Positions 35,340 through 44,590 of a stretch of 64,000 bases of DNA are shown in pieces; the stretch's first letter is position 1, and every line of letters begins with the position of its first letter. The notes beneath the pieces are model-generated. The model was not told where the DNA came from. It saw only the letters and a list, made by a program, of their open reading frames with translations, and did no database searches. This stretch comes from Planctomycetaceae bacterium (GTDB lineage: Bacteria > Planctomycetota > Planctomycetia > Planctomycetales > Planctomycetaceae): contig JAWKTX010000016.1 of assembly GCA_041398825.1 (NCBI GenBank), forward strand, positions 62,001 through 126,000, in the 5' to 3' direction. The position numbers and the translations under genes were made by a program.

Positions 35340-37238
35340 CTACCGTGTCGCCTGAACATTTTCGGGCTGAAGAACGGAGCGAGCCAGGTCAATCATCACA
35401 GCGCGTTCCTCGGACGATATCAACGGTTCGGGAACGCCTGCGATTCTCAGGCGTTCGATGAATGTCATCTCCGTTGAGCCACCAGTGGGTTCGGCTGAAT
35501 CACTGTCATCGGCTTGTTTCAGCAACCCGGTTTTCATGAGTTCGTTCTGCAGTCGAGCGCTCTCTTCGCGCGTCAGATTACCAAACGGTTCATCCATAAA
35601 CCAAACACCTTCATAACGCTCGATCAGCCGTCGAACCGACGCTCGGGCTCTTGAAGGTCCGTAAACGATAATGGGGCAATTCTGAGTGCGAATGTCGGCT
35701 CTCAGATTGGCGATAGTGGGTGACAAATCCCATTCAATGCAATTGCTGCTGACAAGGATCAACTCGCAATTCAACTGTTCAGATGCCAGCGTGAAACCAT
35801 CAGCCCCGGTTCGGCTCACCTGCGTTGCATAACCCGCATCTTCAAGTCGGGCGGCTAATCCCGGAAGACGACCAGCATCAGCTTCAATAACGACCGCTTC
35901 TGGCCTGATGCTTCCCCCGGAGATGTTCCTCAGGACTCTTAACGCGGGCTCACTGTTAAGCTGATGGAGATTGCGGCTGAGTTGAATCTGACTTGCAACA
36001 ACTCGAACGCGAGGATCGACGGCGAGTGTTGCCTGCCGCAGCAAGGTGGGTAATTCAGGACTGATAGAATCACCTGTGAATTGAGATTCAAGCGAATGCA
36101 GCAGCGCAACGGCCGCCCCCGGAACAGGGATTTGCAGCGCTGCATGAAGAGCCTTCAATTGAGCGTCGAGAGGTCCATCCAACGGGCTCGCCCCGTCGTC
36201 ACCAGGCGAGAATGCGATTGGCCGTGCCGCTGACTCACACAAGACGGTCAGCGATTTCGCTACGCTGCTTTCGGGTTGAATCCGCTCGGCATCGTGGGCG
36301 AAATCCAGTGCCTCCTTGATGAGTTCTGCTTTCGTGTCCGCTGATTTCTGCTGTCTCGTAACTCCTGCGACATGCGTTACCGAAAACCGTTCTTCGGAGG
36401 CTTCGAGCCGTCGGTAAACTTCCTTTTGCAGCAAACGAACCGCGGCATCTGAATTTTCGACAGCCAGACTGGAGTTCGGCACGAGCGATACCAGAGAAGC
36501 CTCAAATGCACTATTCAGAATAGTCAGGGCATTGGCTGCCTCCTGCTGCGTTTCAGCAGAGACATCTGCGCCGAATCGCCAGCGAAGCAATCGTTTTGCA
36601 ATACTCGGGTCGGCCGTGGTTGCCAGTAACTTCAGGATGCGTGATCGCCCCTGGTCGTCAGCAGACTCCAGGGCAGCCAGGAGTCCATACCGCATGGATC
36701 GCGCATGTTCTTCGAGGATTCGCTGAGCAATTTTCCCCTGCGGCGAATTAACATCGTTCGCCAGCAAAGGGGCAACAGCTCGATCGTCTGCGGCGATGAT
36801 CTCAACGATAGCCTCACTGGCCTGCGGACCGGAACTTCCCAACTGTTGACAAAGATCCAAAAGCCGGGCATCTGAGGCGGCATAAGTTCGCGATGCTTCA
36901 TTGACCGCAGTTAAGAGCGACTTTGCCTCTGGCTGCAGATCCGGGTTGGCGTTGAGCGTCAGAAAAACGCCGACACCGAATTCTTCTCGCAATTTTCTGA
37001 GCTCACCGGCCGAGGGTTGTGATGCGAGCAGGATCTCGAGCAGTTTCTTCGCTTCGTCCAGTCGCTCCAGCCGCTGCGCTGTGTACGCGGCTCTCAACAG
37101 ACCGGCAGGCGTTTTTTGTACAAATTGAAATCGCTTTTCCATGGCGTCATCGCCGGATTGAGCGCGAGCGACATCAAAGAGGCCCGAAACCCCGGCAACA
37201 GCGACCAGAACAGCCACGGATAAACAACCTGAACGCAT
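35340..37238 (-). CDS. Exported alpha-helical repeat protein with a C-terminal receiver-like domain (632 aa)
   Basis: A signal peptide is clear (SVAVLVAVAGVSGLFDVARA). Residues 45-430 are helical with repeat-like stretches (LLRAAYTAQRLERLDEAKKL, AKRLLRWRFGAD), suggestive of HEAT/TPR-type packing. From about 440 to 560 the pattern is that of a response-regulator receiver: AVVIEADAGRLPGLAARLED, then ELILVSSN where the phosphoacceptor Asp would be, then CPIIVYGPS. The Asp is replaced (LVSSN), so it is a pseudo-receiver, and the signal peptide would place it outside the cytoplasm. Receiver folds outside the cytosol are rare. Function unknown. Confidence 0.7.
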   Translation of the reverse strand: MRSGCLSVAVLVAVAGVSGLFDVARAQSGDDAMEKRFQFVQKTPAGLLRAAYTAQRLERLDEAKKLLEILLASQPSAGELRKLREEFGVGVFLTLNANPDLQPEAKSLLTAVNEASRTYAASDARLLDLCQQLGSSGPQASEAIVEIIAADDRAVAPLLANDVNSPQGKIAQRILEEHARSMRYGLLAALESADDQGRSRILKLLATTADPSIAKRLLRWRFGADVSAETQQEAANALTILNSAFEASLVSLVPNSSLAVENSDAAVRLLQKEVYRRLEASEERFSVTHVAGVTRQQKSADTKAELIKEALDFAHDAERIQPESSVAKSLTVLCESAARPIAFSPGDDGASPLDGPLDAQLKALHAALQIPVPGAAVALLHSLESQFTGDSISPELPTLLRQATLAVDPRVRVVASQIQLSRNLHQLNSEPALRVLRNISGGSIRPEAVVIEADAGRLPGLAARLEDAGYATQVSRTGADGFTLASEQLNCELILVSSNCIEWDLSPTIANLRADIRTQNCPIIVYGPSRARASVRRLIERYEGVWFMDEPFGNLTREESARLQNELMKTGLLKQADDSDSAEPTGGSTEMTFIERLRIAGVPEPLISSEERAVMIDLARSVLQPENVQATR

Positions 37239-37709
37239 GGCCTTTTTGTCCCAAACTCACAGGAGCTGAATCTTATTCCCAAACGGATATGTTGGGGTTC
37301 ATCTCATCCGAATGCCAGAAGTACTCGGCAAAAACCATGGAACCCCGCCAACTCACACGTTCGCTAACCCTTCGCAAAGCGCACGATCGGGCGCAATTCC
37401 CGATCCGGTCTCATCAGTCGATCGGGTCAGCATGCCGGTTCAGTCGTCTGATTTGGACGCGAAAGTGGGGAATTTGCCAGTTCCAGCGTTCAATGTCCCA
37501 AATATAGCTGTCGTGCGGTCCGGAGAGGCGCTTCATTGAATTCCGTTGGAACGGTCGCCAAACTTCCCGCCCGGAACCTGAAACGATGCTTCCAGTCGCA
37601 TGTCGACTTCTGTTAAGAATCTGTGCAACCACCGGTCGAACCATTACCCCACCGGGGTCATCCTGCTGCGACCAGTTGAAGGCAAACAAAGAACTGAAAC
37701 CTGAAGCCC
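37239..37709. other. Divergent intergenic region upstream of the lysA-like gene
   Basis: This 471-bp gap must hold the promoters of the minus-strand exported protein and of the decarboxylase gene. A minus-strand open frame at 37414-37839 overlaps the decarboxylase start and is not accepted as a gene. No lysine-riboswitch-like arrangement could be recognised by eye, and no strong hairpin with a T-run was found. Confidence 0.4.
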
Positions 37710-38972
37710 ATGACCACCAAGAAATCTCTGCCATTTTCCGACGAACTGATTCGCCGGATCGCTGAAACTTACCCGACCCCGTTCTATCTCTATGATGAAC
37801 GCGGGATCCGCAGCACTGCACGCGAACTGAAAGATGCATTCAGTTGGTGCCCGGGATTTCGGGAATACTTTGCAGTCAAAGCGACACCGAATCCTCACCT
37901 GCTGAAAATCTGTCGCGAAGAGGGCCTTGGCGCGGACTGCTCCAGTCTCGCAGAACTGATCCTGTCTGAGCGAGTGGGCATGACTGGTGAAGACATCATG
38001 TTCACATCAAACAATACGCTCGCGCACGAATACAAGGCCGCTCGTGACCTTGGTGCCATCATCAACCTGGACGACATCACACACATCGATTACCTGCAGG
38101 AATCCGCCGGTCTGCCGAATTTACTGTGTTTTCGTTACAACCCCGGTTCCGCTCGCGAAGGCAATGTCATCATCGGCAAGCCCGAGGAAGCGAAGTATGG
38201 CTTTACCGAAGCACAACTGTTCGAAGGATATCGCCGCCTGAAGGACCTGGGCGTTCAACGCTTTGGTCTGCATACCATGGTGGCCTCGAACGAACTTGAC
38301 GGTAGCTTCTTTGTCGAAACCGCTCGGATGGTGTTTGACCTGGCTGTGAGAATCCACAAGGACGTTGGCGTCCGCATGGAATTCGTCAACCTGGGCGGCG
38401 GCATCGGTATTCCGTATCGCCCCGAGCAACAGCCTGTTGACCTGCACAGTGTGGCGGCAGGTGTTCGTGATCTCTACAACAGCATGATCGTTCCTGCAGG
38501 GCTGGATCCGTTGAATGTACTGATGGAGAACGGACGTATGATCACTGGACCACATGGTGTCCTGATCACGAAAGCTGTTCATCACAAACACATCTACCGC
38601 GACTACGTTGGAGTGGATGCCTGTATGGCCAATCTGATGCGTCCCGGAATGTACGGGGCCTATCATCACATTTCCGTGATCGGAAAGCAGGATGCACCAC
38701 ACGATCGCGTCGTGGATGTCGTCGGTTCGTTGTGCGAAAATAACGACAAGTTTGCAATCAACCGTTCTCTGCCGGCTGTAGAACGAGGAGATCTGCTGGC
38801 GATACACGACGCAGGTGCCCACGGTCATGCCATGGGATTTCAGTACAACGGAAAGCTGCGTTGCGCGGAACTGCTGGTTTGCGAAGATGGATCGGTCAAA
38901 CAGATTCGTCGAGCCGAAACGGTAGATGACTACTTCGCAACACTGGACTTCAGCGCGTTCCAGGGCTCTTAA
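37710..38972 (+). CDS. lysA: Diaminopimelate decarboxylase-like PLP enzyme (420 aa)
   Basis: Converts meso-diaminopimelate to lysine with PLP. Conserved elements: FAVKATPNPHLLK with the PLP Lys57, HTMVASNELDG (His stacking region), NLGGGIGIPY (phosphate-binding glycines), ENGRMITGP (Glu-x-Gly-Arg), and VGSLCENNDKFA with the active-site Cys from the neighbouring subunit. The order and length fit fold-type III alanine-racemase-like decarboxylases. Ornithine/arginine decarboxylase relatives are alternatives, but this motif set is closest to LysA. ATG at 37710 is preceded by GAAACCTGAAGCCC. It is followed after 5 bp by a small membrane gene. Confidence 0.88.
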   Translation: MTTKKSLPFSDELIRRIAETYPTPFYLYDERGIRSTARELKDAFSWCPGFREYFAVKATPNPHLLKICREEGLGADCSSLAELILSERVGMTGEDIMFTSNNTLAHEYKAARDLGAIINLDDITHIDYLQESAGLPNLLCFRYNPGSAREGNVIIGKPEEAKYGFTEAQLFEGYRRLKDLGVQRFGLHTMVASNELDGSFFVETARMVFDLAVRIHKDVGVRMEFVNLGGGIGIPYRPEQQPVDLHSVAAGVRDLYNSMIVPAGLDPLNVLMENGRMITGPHGVLITKAVHHKHIYRDYVGVDACMANLMRPGMYGAYHHISVIGKQDAPHDRVVDVVGSLCENNDKFAINRSLPAVERGDLLAIHDAGAHGHAMGFQYNGKLRCAELLVCEDGSVKQIRRAETVDDYFATLDFSAFQGS

Positions 38973-38977
38973 CGTTC

Positions 38978-39550
38978 ATGACTCCTGACGTCATCTCCAC
39001 TCTGGTCACCATCGGGCTTGCCTTCACCGGTTACCTGTTCACGTATCTTCACGGACGCAGCGTTGCCAGGCGAGAGTCACAGCTTGAGCGGGTGAATGCG
39101 CAGTTGAGGAACCTGTACGGTCCACTGTTCGCGCTGCTCAACCAATCCAATGATATCTGGAAGGCGTTCACTGAGAATTTCTGGCCGGCTCACGGGCAGT
39201 CTGCCTACTTCGTCGAGGGCCAGACGACAGACGCTGAAAAATCAGTCTGGCGAGTCTGGATGAAGACGGTCTTCATGCCGCTCAATGACAAGATCGAAGC
39301 GGTCATTGTCGAAAACGCGGACCTGATCGTCGGCGAAGAATTTCCTCAGGTCTTTAAGGAATGCCTGGCACACATTGCAGCCTACCGGCCTGTGATTGAC
39401 CAGTGGGCAGCTGGTGATTTTTCCAGTCACACGTCGTATTGCAATTGGCCGGGAGATCGGCTGTATTCCGACGTCGAGAAGCAATATCACCAACTTCGCA
39501 GGACGCAGATTCGCCTGATTCGCGGCCTTCGCATGAACACTCAGGATTAA
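38978..39550 (+). CDS. Small N-terminally membrane-anchored protein (190 aa, function unknown)
   Basis: One N-terminal transmembrane segment (VISTLVTIGLAFTGYLFTYL) is followed by RSVARRESQLERVNAQLRNL, a helical linker, then a soluble domain with Trp- and Phe-rich patches (FWPAHGQSAYF, WRVWMKTVFMPLN). It starts 5 bp after lysA and is probably co-transcribed. No family recognised. Confidence 0.7.
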   Translation: MTPDVISTLVTIGLAFTGYLFTYLHGRSVARRESQLERVNAQLRNLYGPLFALLNQSNDIWKAFTENFWPAHGQSAYFVEGQTTDAEKSVWRVWMKTVFMPLNDKIEAVIVENADLIVGEEFPQVFKECLAHIAAYRPVIDQWAAGDFSSHTSYCNWPGDRLYSDVEKQYHQLRRTQIRLIRGLRMNTQD

Positions 39551-39708
39551 CGCTCAGAATTGCCAAATCCTGTGATCGCTGAGGAACACGAGGCCATCGG
39601 GCGATGCGTCCGTAAAAGGTACCGATTGCCAGCAAACTGAGTTTCAGTACCTTCGACTGCAGGCAGGATGACCAGCGAATTCGAAACTTGCCTCCGGTCC
39701 TGAAAGGC

Positions 39709-40419
39709 TCACCGACCGTCGGAACTGGGCTCTGGACCTGATCTCAAACTGGCGCCGGGTATGAGTACCGCGTCCGGACTCGTCTGTAAGTGTTGAACCC
39801 ATGCGGGCGGAATGTTCATCCAGATATTGTCTCGAGCAATTCGGTGGCGTTCACAATGCCCCTGCATGATGTCATCGATCCGAACGATGCGTTTCTGTTC
39901 TTCGCCACGAGTGACAAGCTTGCGAATCGGCCGAACGTACATGTACTCGAAATAGCTGAGGGTACCTCCCGGTTTCAGGAGACGAAAATACGCGTCCGCA
40001 ATGCTGGCAACCAGATCCGCGGGAAAATTATTGAGTGGCAATCCGGAAATGACAAAGTCGTAGGGAGCGTCCGATGCAAATTCCTGAAGCGGCAATTGAT
40101 GAACCTTGGAGATATCCGCGACAGTCTTCCATGCGGCATCTGATTGAAAACGTTCTCTCAGTCGCTCAACAAAGATCTCATTCAGTTCGACCAGATCAAA
40201 TTCATCACCCGGTCCAAGCAGTCGTACGATTCTGTCGGTTACGGGACCGGTGCCCGGACCAATTTCAAGCACACGCGTTGGCTGTTCTCTGTTACGATTT
40301 GCCAGAAATCGCGTCATGGAACGCGCTAAAAAGCCACTGCTGGGCGCGATAGCCCCGGTCGTTTCAAAGCGTTCTCTGAATTGACGAAAGAACGCGAACT
40401 GATCCTTCAGTGACTGCAT
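39709..40419 (-). CDS. PmtA-like class I SAM-dependent methyltransferase (236 aa)
   Basis: SAM-binding motif VLEIGPGTGPVTDRI is followed by FDLVELNEIFVERLRERF, then YDFVISGLPLNNFPADL and a Tyr-rich motif SYFEYMYVRPI. The LPLNNF-type motif and FEYMY resemble bacterial phospholipid N-methyltransferases (PmtA) acting on phosphatidylethanolamine, though the rRNA adenine dimethylase family also shows a similar fold. ATG at 40419 (MQSLKDQFAFF) is chosen because ACGGAAATCAT gives a ribosome-binding site; the longer frame would overlap the kinase gene. A membrane-lipid role is plausible but unproven. Confidence 0.82.
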   Translation of the reverse strand: MQSLKDQFAFFRQFRERFETTGAIAPSSGFLARSMTRFLANRNREQPTRVLEIGPGTGPVTDRIVRLLGPGDEFDLVELNEIFVERLRERFQSDAAWKTVADISKVHQLPLQEFASDAPYDFVISGLPLNNFPADLVASIADAYFRLLKPGGTLSYFEYMYVRPIRKLVTRGEEQKRIVRIDDIMQGHCERHRIARDNIWMNIPPAWVQHLQTSPDAVLIPGASLRSGPEPSSDGR

Positions 40420-40430
40420 ATGATTTCCGT

Positions 40431-42137
40431 TTATCGATTCGTCCACCACCAGGCAACAACTGCGATCGCTGCCGCGACAATGGTAAGAACTGTGATCAGC
40501 TGAGTTCTCTGGCGAATCTTCTCAAGCTGTTGGATGTTGATCAGTCGAAACCCCTGTTTCCGGGTTCCGAATGTCAGCACGTCACCATGCCGCACAGGCC
40601 CGTATGAAGCAATTCTGCCATTCAGATACGTTGGGTAAGCCCGCGATTGCTGCTTGAGTTGCCAGTTGCTTCCATCAAATTCCAGCCAGCACTGAATTTC
40701 GTCCAGATCTCCATCCTGAACAACGATGTCGGCATCGTGTCCGCGACCGATTGAAGTTCTCGCCCGCATCACGGGCAGACGACTCTTCTGACCGATGAAC
40801 TGGATCCGCCAGCCGGACGGTGCCGCCTGATGGACGCGACTGGCTGAAGTGGATTGCGACTGTCCCGGAACTCTTCGTCCTGTCATTCCGAGATCACTGC
40901 CAGCCTGACCAACGGCCGGCGTTTCGGATCTGGCAAATGTGTCCGCTGCTGCAGATAACTGCTCTGTATGGCTTCTGAGCCAGCCGGACGCATTCGTGAT
41001 TGAAGAACGCTGATTCACCCTCGATTTCCTGGGGGTATTTTCCGCCCGGGTGCGCGCCTGTTTGGCGCGGAGCGTTACGATCTCCCGAAAATCGAAGGAG
41101 ATGTCCTGCCGCTTTGCATGCTGCCGCAGAGCATCCGCAACTTCCTGGGCCGACTGGAATCTCCGCGATGGGTCCTTTTCCATCATGCGAGCAATGATGG
41201 CGCCAACGGCAGGCGGAATGTCAGGACGAAGCTCGCAGACAGTCCGAACTTTCCGCGTCTTGTGTGCTTCCAGTTTTGCCTTGTTGGACTTGTCCGGAAA
41301 CGGAACCCGAGCCGTCATCGCAACAAACAACGTGGCTCCCAGGCTGTAAATGTCTGCTCGCGGATCAACTTTTCGACTATCAACAATCTGCTCCGGGGCG
41401 ATGTAGTCCGGTGTCCCGAGACAATCGTGTCCAAACAGCATCGACAACGAGAACTCGTCATCCTGCACGTTGTCCATCAGCGCAAGGCCAAAGTCCAGCA
41501 GGTGGGCAGTCCCGTTCTGTTCGATAAGGAAGTTGGCCGGTTTGATATCGCGATGAATAATTCCATGGTCGTGCGCTTCCTGCAATGCACTGGCGATTTG
41601 CACGCCAACATCACACGCCGCCGCCCACGGGAGCGGGCCCTTCAGCGCCACCAGTTCGTGAAGGCTGATTCCGCGGATCAGATCCATCACCAGGTACCAG
41701 ACAGCGCCAGTGCTGTCCAGTCGAAATGTCTTGATGATGTTTGGATGCTGGAGCAGCATCCCAGCCCTGGCTTCCAGTTTCAGCCGCGTCAGCATCCCCG
41801 CATCCAGCGAATGTTCTGCCGACATCACCTTGATTGCAACTTTTCGCTTTTCCTGGGGGTCTTCCGCGATAAAGACGCACCCCATTCCACCGAATCCAAG
41901 CATCTCGCGGATGCGATAACGATCAATGACGAGGCCGCGATAACGCCCCTCAAGAATCCGTTCTGCCTGAAACGGCGTGAGGACTCGCTCTTTGACCAGC
42001 CGCCTCGCCATGTCACGAGCCGGCGCAGTCGCGTCCACATCCAGTTTCTCACCAATTCGAACCACCTGCGCAGCAGTGTACAACCCGCTTTTTTCAAGCA
42101 GTTCCAGAAACTCGCTGGATACGGCCGGTGCCTGCAT
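40431..42137 (-). CDS. Ser/Thr protein kinase with C-terminal FHA-like domain and terminal membrane helix (568 aa)
   Basis: Kinase elements are complete: glycine loop GFGGMG (81-86), catalytic Lys103 in AIKVM, catalytic loop HRDIKP (195-200), and DFG (215-217). The N-terminal 70 residues form a small planctomycete-type pre-kinase region (RVLTPFQAERILEGRYRGLV). Residues 430-540 resemble an FHA phosphothreonine-binding domain (TSIGRGHDADIVVQDG). The last 30 residues are a transmembrane helix (LITVLTIVAAAIAVVAWWW), so the kinase is anchored with the catalytic domain in the cytosol. Its gene ends 12 bp before the methyltransferase start. Confidence 0.93.
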   Translation of the reverse strand: MQAPAVSSEFLELLEKSGLYTAAQVVRIGEKLDVDATAPARDMARRLVKERVLTPFQAERILEGRYRGLVIDRYRIREMLGFGGMGCVFIAEDPQEKRKVAIKVMSAEHSLDAGMLTRLKLEARAGMLLQHPNIIKTFRLDSTGAVWYLVMDLIRGISLHELVALKGPLPWAAACDVGVQIASALQEAHDHGIIHRDIKPANFLIEQNGTAHLLDFGLALMDNVQDDEFSLSMLFGHDCLGTPDYIAPEQIVDSRKVDPRADIYSLGATLFVAMTARVPFPDKSNKAKLEAHKTRKVRTVCELRPDIPPAVGAIIARMMEKDPSRRFQSAQEVADALRQHAKRQDISFDFREIVTLRAKQARTRAENTPRKSRVNQRSSITNASGWLRSHTEQLSAAADTFARSETPAVGQAGSDLGMTGRRVPGQSQSTSASRVHQAAPSGWRIQFIGQKSRLPVMRARTSIGRGHDADIVVQDGDLDEIQCWLEFDGSNWQLKQQSRAYPTYLNGRIASYGPVRHGDVLTFGTRKQGFRLINIQQLEKIRQRTQLITVLTIVAAAIAVVAWWWTNR

Positions 42138-42614
42138 TCTGCAATTGCCAGAGTTGTGCGACGTAGGATTTCGGATTTCGGACGCTGTCGGTTTTCCGTA
42201 GAAAACATTCGGTCGAATTTAGCCCTGAAAACCTGTGTTCGGTACAGGATTTCCGGCTTTCGCGCTCAGCTTAACGAGTGATTTTTCAAAAATTCTGATT
42301 ACATGGCCCGAGAGCTTAGCAGTCAGAGTCCCGCAGGTGAACTAACTCTCACATAGTCTGTACGTTCACCAGGAGCCAGCAATCCGGCGACCAGTCCCCG
42401 GTGAGACAATATCCCGAGAACTCCTTTTCGGGTTTTCAGTCACGAACGGTTTGAAACCACTTTCGACAAACGTCTCCGGTAACTGTGGCAAGTTTGATTG
42501 CGGCTGATCAGTCACGTATGCTCCGGCACCCAAAAGTTTGACGGCTGGACTCAGGAGTTTTTTCCCCACGTTCAGCCTTCGTCGCCCCAAATTCTGACCA
42601 TTGCTTTCAAATCG
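42138..42614. other. Divergent intergenic region between kinase and MutS-family genes
   Basis: A 477-bp gap between divergent genes that should carry promoters for both. An AT-rich patch (ATTTTTCAAAAATTCTGATTACA, around 42280-42303) may be part of a promoter. A minus-strand open frame at 42366-42590 shows no support. No hairpin terminator is expected or seen. Confidence 0.4.
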
Positions 42615-44444
42615 ATGAATTCAACTTCAAATTCCGCGTCGAACACTCCACCCGTTGAGAGTTTGCCGCGCGCGGTTTACGAGAAGCGATGTGAAAGTTT
42701 TATCCGGCAGGCAGAATCGCTTGGTGTGGTCGAAAGGCGTTTTGTCAGAGTTCGCATCACTACATTTCTGAGTGCGATTCTTCTGGGAGTCATTTGCCTG
42801 GGCAACGCGAGTGTCTCGTTTTGGTGGTTGCTGATTCCCGCACTCGTCTTTGCCGCCCTGGTGCCACTGCACAACAAGTGTGTGGAAGAACTTCAGCGTT
42901 GTCAGAGAGTGCTGAAGTTTTATCAGGAATGTATTTCGCGAATTGACGGCAAATGGAGTGACAGAAGCCAGTGTGGAAGCCAGTTTATTGACACCAACCA
43001 TCCGTGGGTGGTTGACCTGGACGTGTTTGGCCAGGGGTCACTGTTTCAGCTCATGACGGAATGTCGTACCGGACCGGGATTGAAGCGACTTGCGGCCTGG
43101 ATGCAGTCCACCGCCAGCAGTACGGAAATCGCAATTCGCCAAACACGTTCCAGCGCCCTGAGAGAAGAACTTGATCTACGCGAGTCACTCGCAATGGTCA
43201 ACGACACGGTGGATTGGTCCACAGCGGAAGCACTCCTGCACGAATGGGTGAACGCGCCACCGCAGCGAATTCCTCTCTGGATTCGCATCTGCTCTGCAGC
43301 GATTGGTGTGATTGCCATACCAGTAGTCACGGCTGTGTTGATGGGCTGGCTTCCGTTTTCAGCCCTGGTGCTGCTGTTGATTCTGCAGAGCCCGCTGATC
43401 ATGGCCACTCGAAAACAGATTCATCTTGTCTCCAGCACGATGGATTCTGTTGATCTTGCATTACATCAGCTGGCGGAAGTGCTTGTACTTTTCGAACGCC
43501 ATTCGTTCGCGGATCCAACGCTGCGGGACTTGCAGTGTCGTCTCTCCACCGATGGCGCAGCCGCTTCAGACTCCATCCGTCAACTCAGTTCGCTGACTCG
43601 ATGGCGAAACCATGCCCTTCGCAATCAATTCTTTGCTCCCATCGCGTGGATGGGAGGGCTGATTGTCCTTCTGACAGACCGTCTTGAACACTGGCGAGAA
43701 TCCCACGGAAGTGACGTCGCACTCTGGCTGGATACGACTTCAGAATTCGAAGCCCTGGTATCCGTGGCCGCATTTCGGTTTGAGCATCCTGACTACGCCA
43801 ATCCCACGGTGATCGATGATCATCCGATCTATGATGCCCAACAACTGGGGCACCCGCTGCTGGCGCAGGCCGAGTGCATTCGAAACGACGTCAAATTATC
43901 TGCCGAACGGCCGCTGATGCTGATCAGCGGATCGAACATGTCCGGCAAGAGTACTTTGCTGCGGTCCGTCGGGACGAATTTGATCCTGACGTTCTGCGGC
44001 GCGTGTGTGAATGCGGCGTCGTTACGGACCTATCCGTTTCAACTGGCCACCGCGATGCGAATCAGCGACTCTCTTCAGGAAGGTCGGTCGCTGTTCTTCA
44101 GTGTGGTGCAGCGATTGAAAGCCGTGGTCGATCTGACTTTGAAAGAGCGGACCGTTCTGTTTCTTCTGGATGAGATTCTGAACGGCACGAATTCGCATGA
44201 CCGCCGTCGGGGTGCAGAAGCTGTGATTCGTTCGCTTGTGGATCGGGGTGGTCTGGGGATCGTGACAACCCATGACCTGGCACTCACGCAGATCGTGGAT
44301 TCCATGAATGGCCGAGCCGTAAACAAACATTTTGAAGATACAATCACGGACGGAAAAATGTTGTTTGACTACCAGCTGCGTGATGGTGTGGTCCAGCGAA
44401 GCAATGCCCTGGAACTCATGCGAATGCTGGGGTTGGATGTTTGA
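42615..44444 (+). CDS. Membrane-associated MutS-family ATPase (609 aa)
   Basis: The C-terminal ABC-type ATPase domain of MutS is intact: Walker A GSNMSGKSTLLR, signature region ISDSLQEGRSLFF, Walker B LFLLDEILNGTNSHD, and TTHDLAL. The N-terminal mismatch-recognition domain with the Phe-x-Glu motif of true MutS is absent. Instead, hydrophobic pairs near residues 50-90 and 220-270 (LLIPALVFAALVPL; IGVIAIPVVTAVLMGWLPF) suggest membrane anchoring. This is the 'MutS domain V-only' group of unknown role. ATG at 42615 was chosen as MNSTSNSASN leads into the domain; an extra 39 codons upstream lack support. Confidence 0.85.
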   Translation: MNSTSNSASNTPPVESLPRAVYEKRCESFIRQAESLGVVERRFVRVRITTFLSAILLGVICLGNASVSFWWLLIPALVFAALVPLHNKCVEELQRCQRVLKFYQECISRIDGKWSDRSQCGSQFIDTNHPWVVDLDVFGQGSLFQLMTECRTGPGLKRLAAWMQSTASSTEIAIRQTRSSALREELDLRESLAMVNDTVDWSTAEALLHEWVNAPPQRIPLWIRICSAAIGVIAIPVVTAVLMGWLPFSALVLLLILQSPLIMATRKQIHLVSSTMDSVDLALHQLAEVLVLFERHSFADPTLRDLQCRLSTDGAAASDSIRQLSSLTRWRNHALRNQFFAPIAWMGGLIVLLTDRLEHWRESHGSDVALWLDTTSEFEALVSVAAFRFEHPDYANPTVIDDHPIYDAQQLGHPLLAQAECIRNDVKLSAERPLMLISGSNMSGKSTLLRSVGTNLILTFCGACVNAASLRTYPFQLATAMRISDSLQEGRSLFFSVVQRLKAVVDLTLKERTVLFLLDEILNGTNSHDRRRGAEAVIRSLVDRGGLGIVTTHDLALTQIVDSMNGRAVNKHFEDTITDGKMLFDYQLRDGVVQRSNALELMRMLGLDV

Positions 44445-44590
44445 TTCAGGTTTGATTTCACAGTTTTCAGGACCCGGAAAGGAATGCTCAGGAACAGTCA
44501 GAAAGTGGACGGCAAAAGGTCTGCGATGCTGCGGTCGTAAACAGGCTCACCAGCAAGATCACTGAAAGACGATTGCATTACGTCGAACAC

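Noticed and set aside
37239..37709. Lysine riboswitch before the lysA-like gene
   Set aside because: No recognisable conserved core or T-rich terminator; would need a covariance search to claim.
37414..37839. Minus-strand 141-codon frame upstream of the lysA-like gene
   Set aside because: Overlaps the decarboxylase start region and has no signal, motif or ribosome-binding site; a few Trp-rich residues alone are not evidence.
41118..42281. A 387-codon plus-strand open frame
   Set aside because: It runs antisense through the kinase gene, whose motifs are all intact; the translation is His/Arg-rich with no domain.
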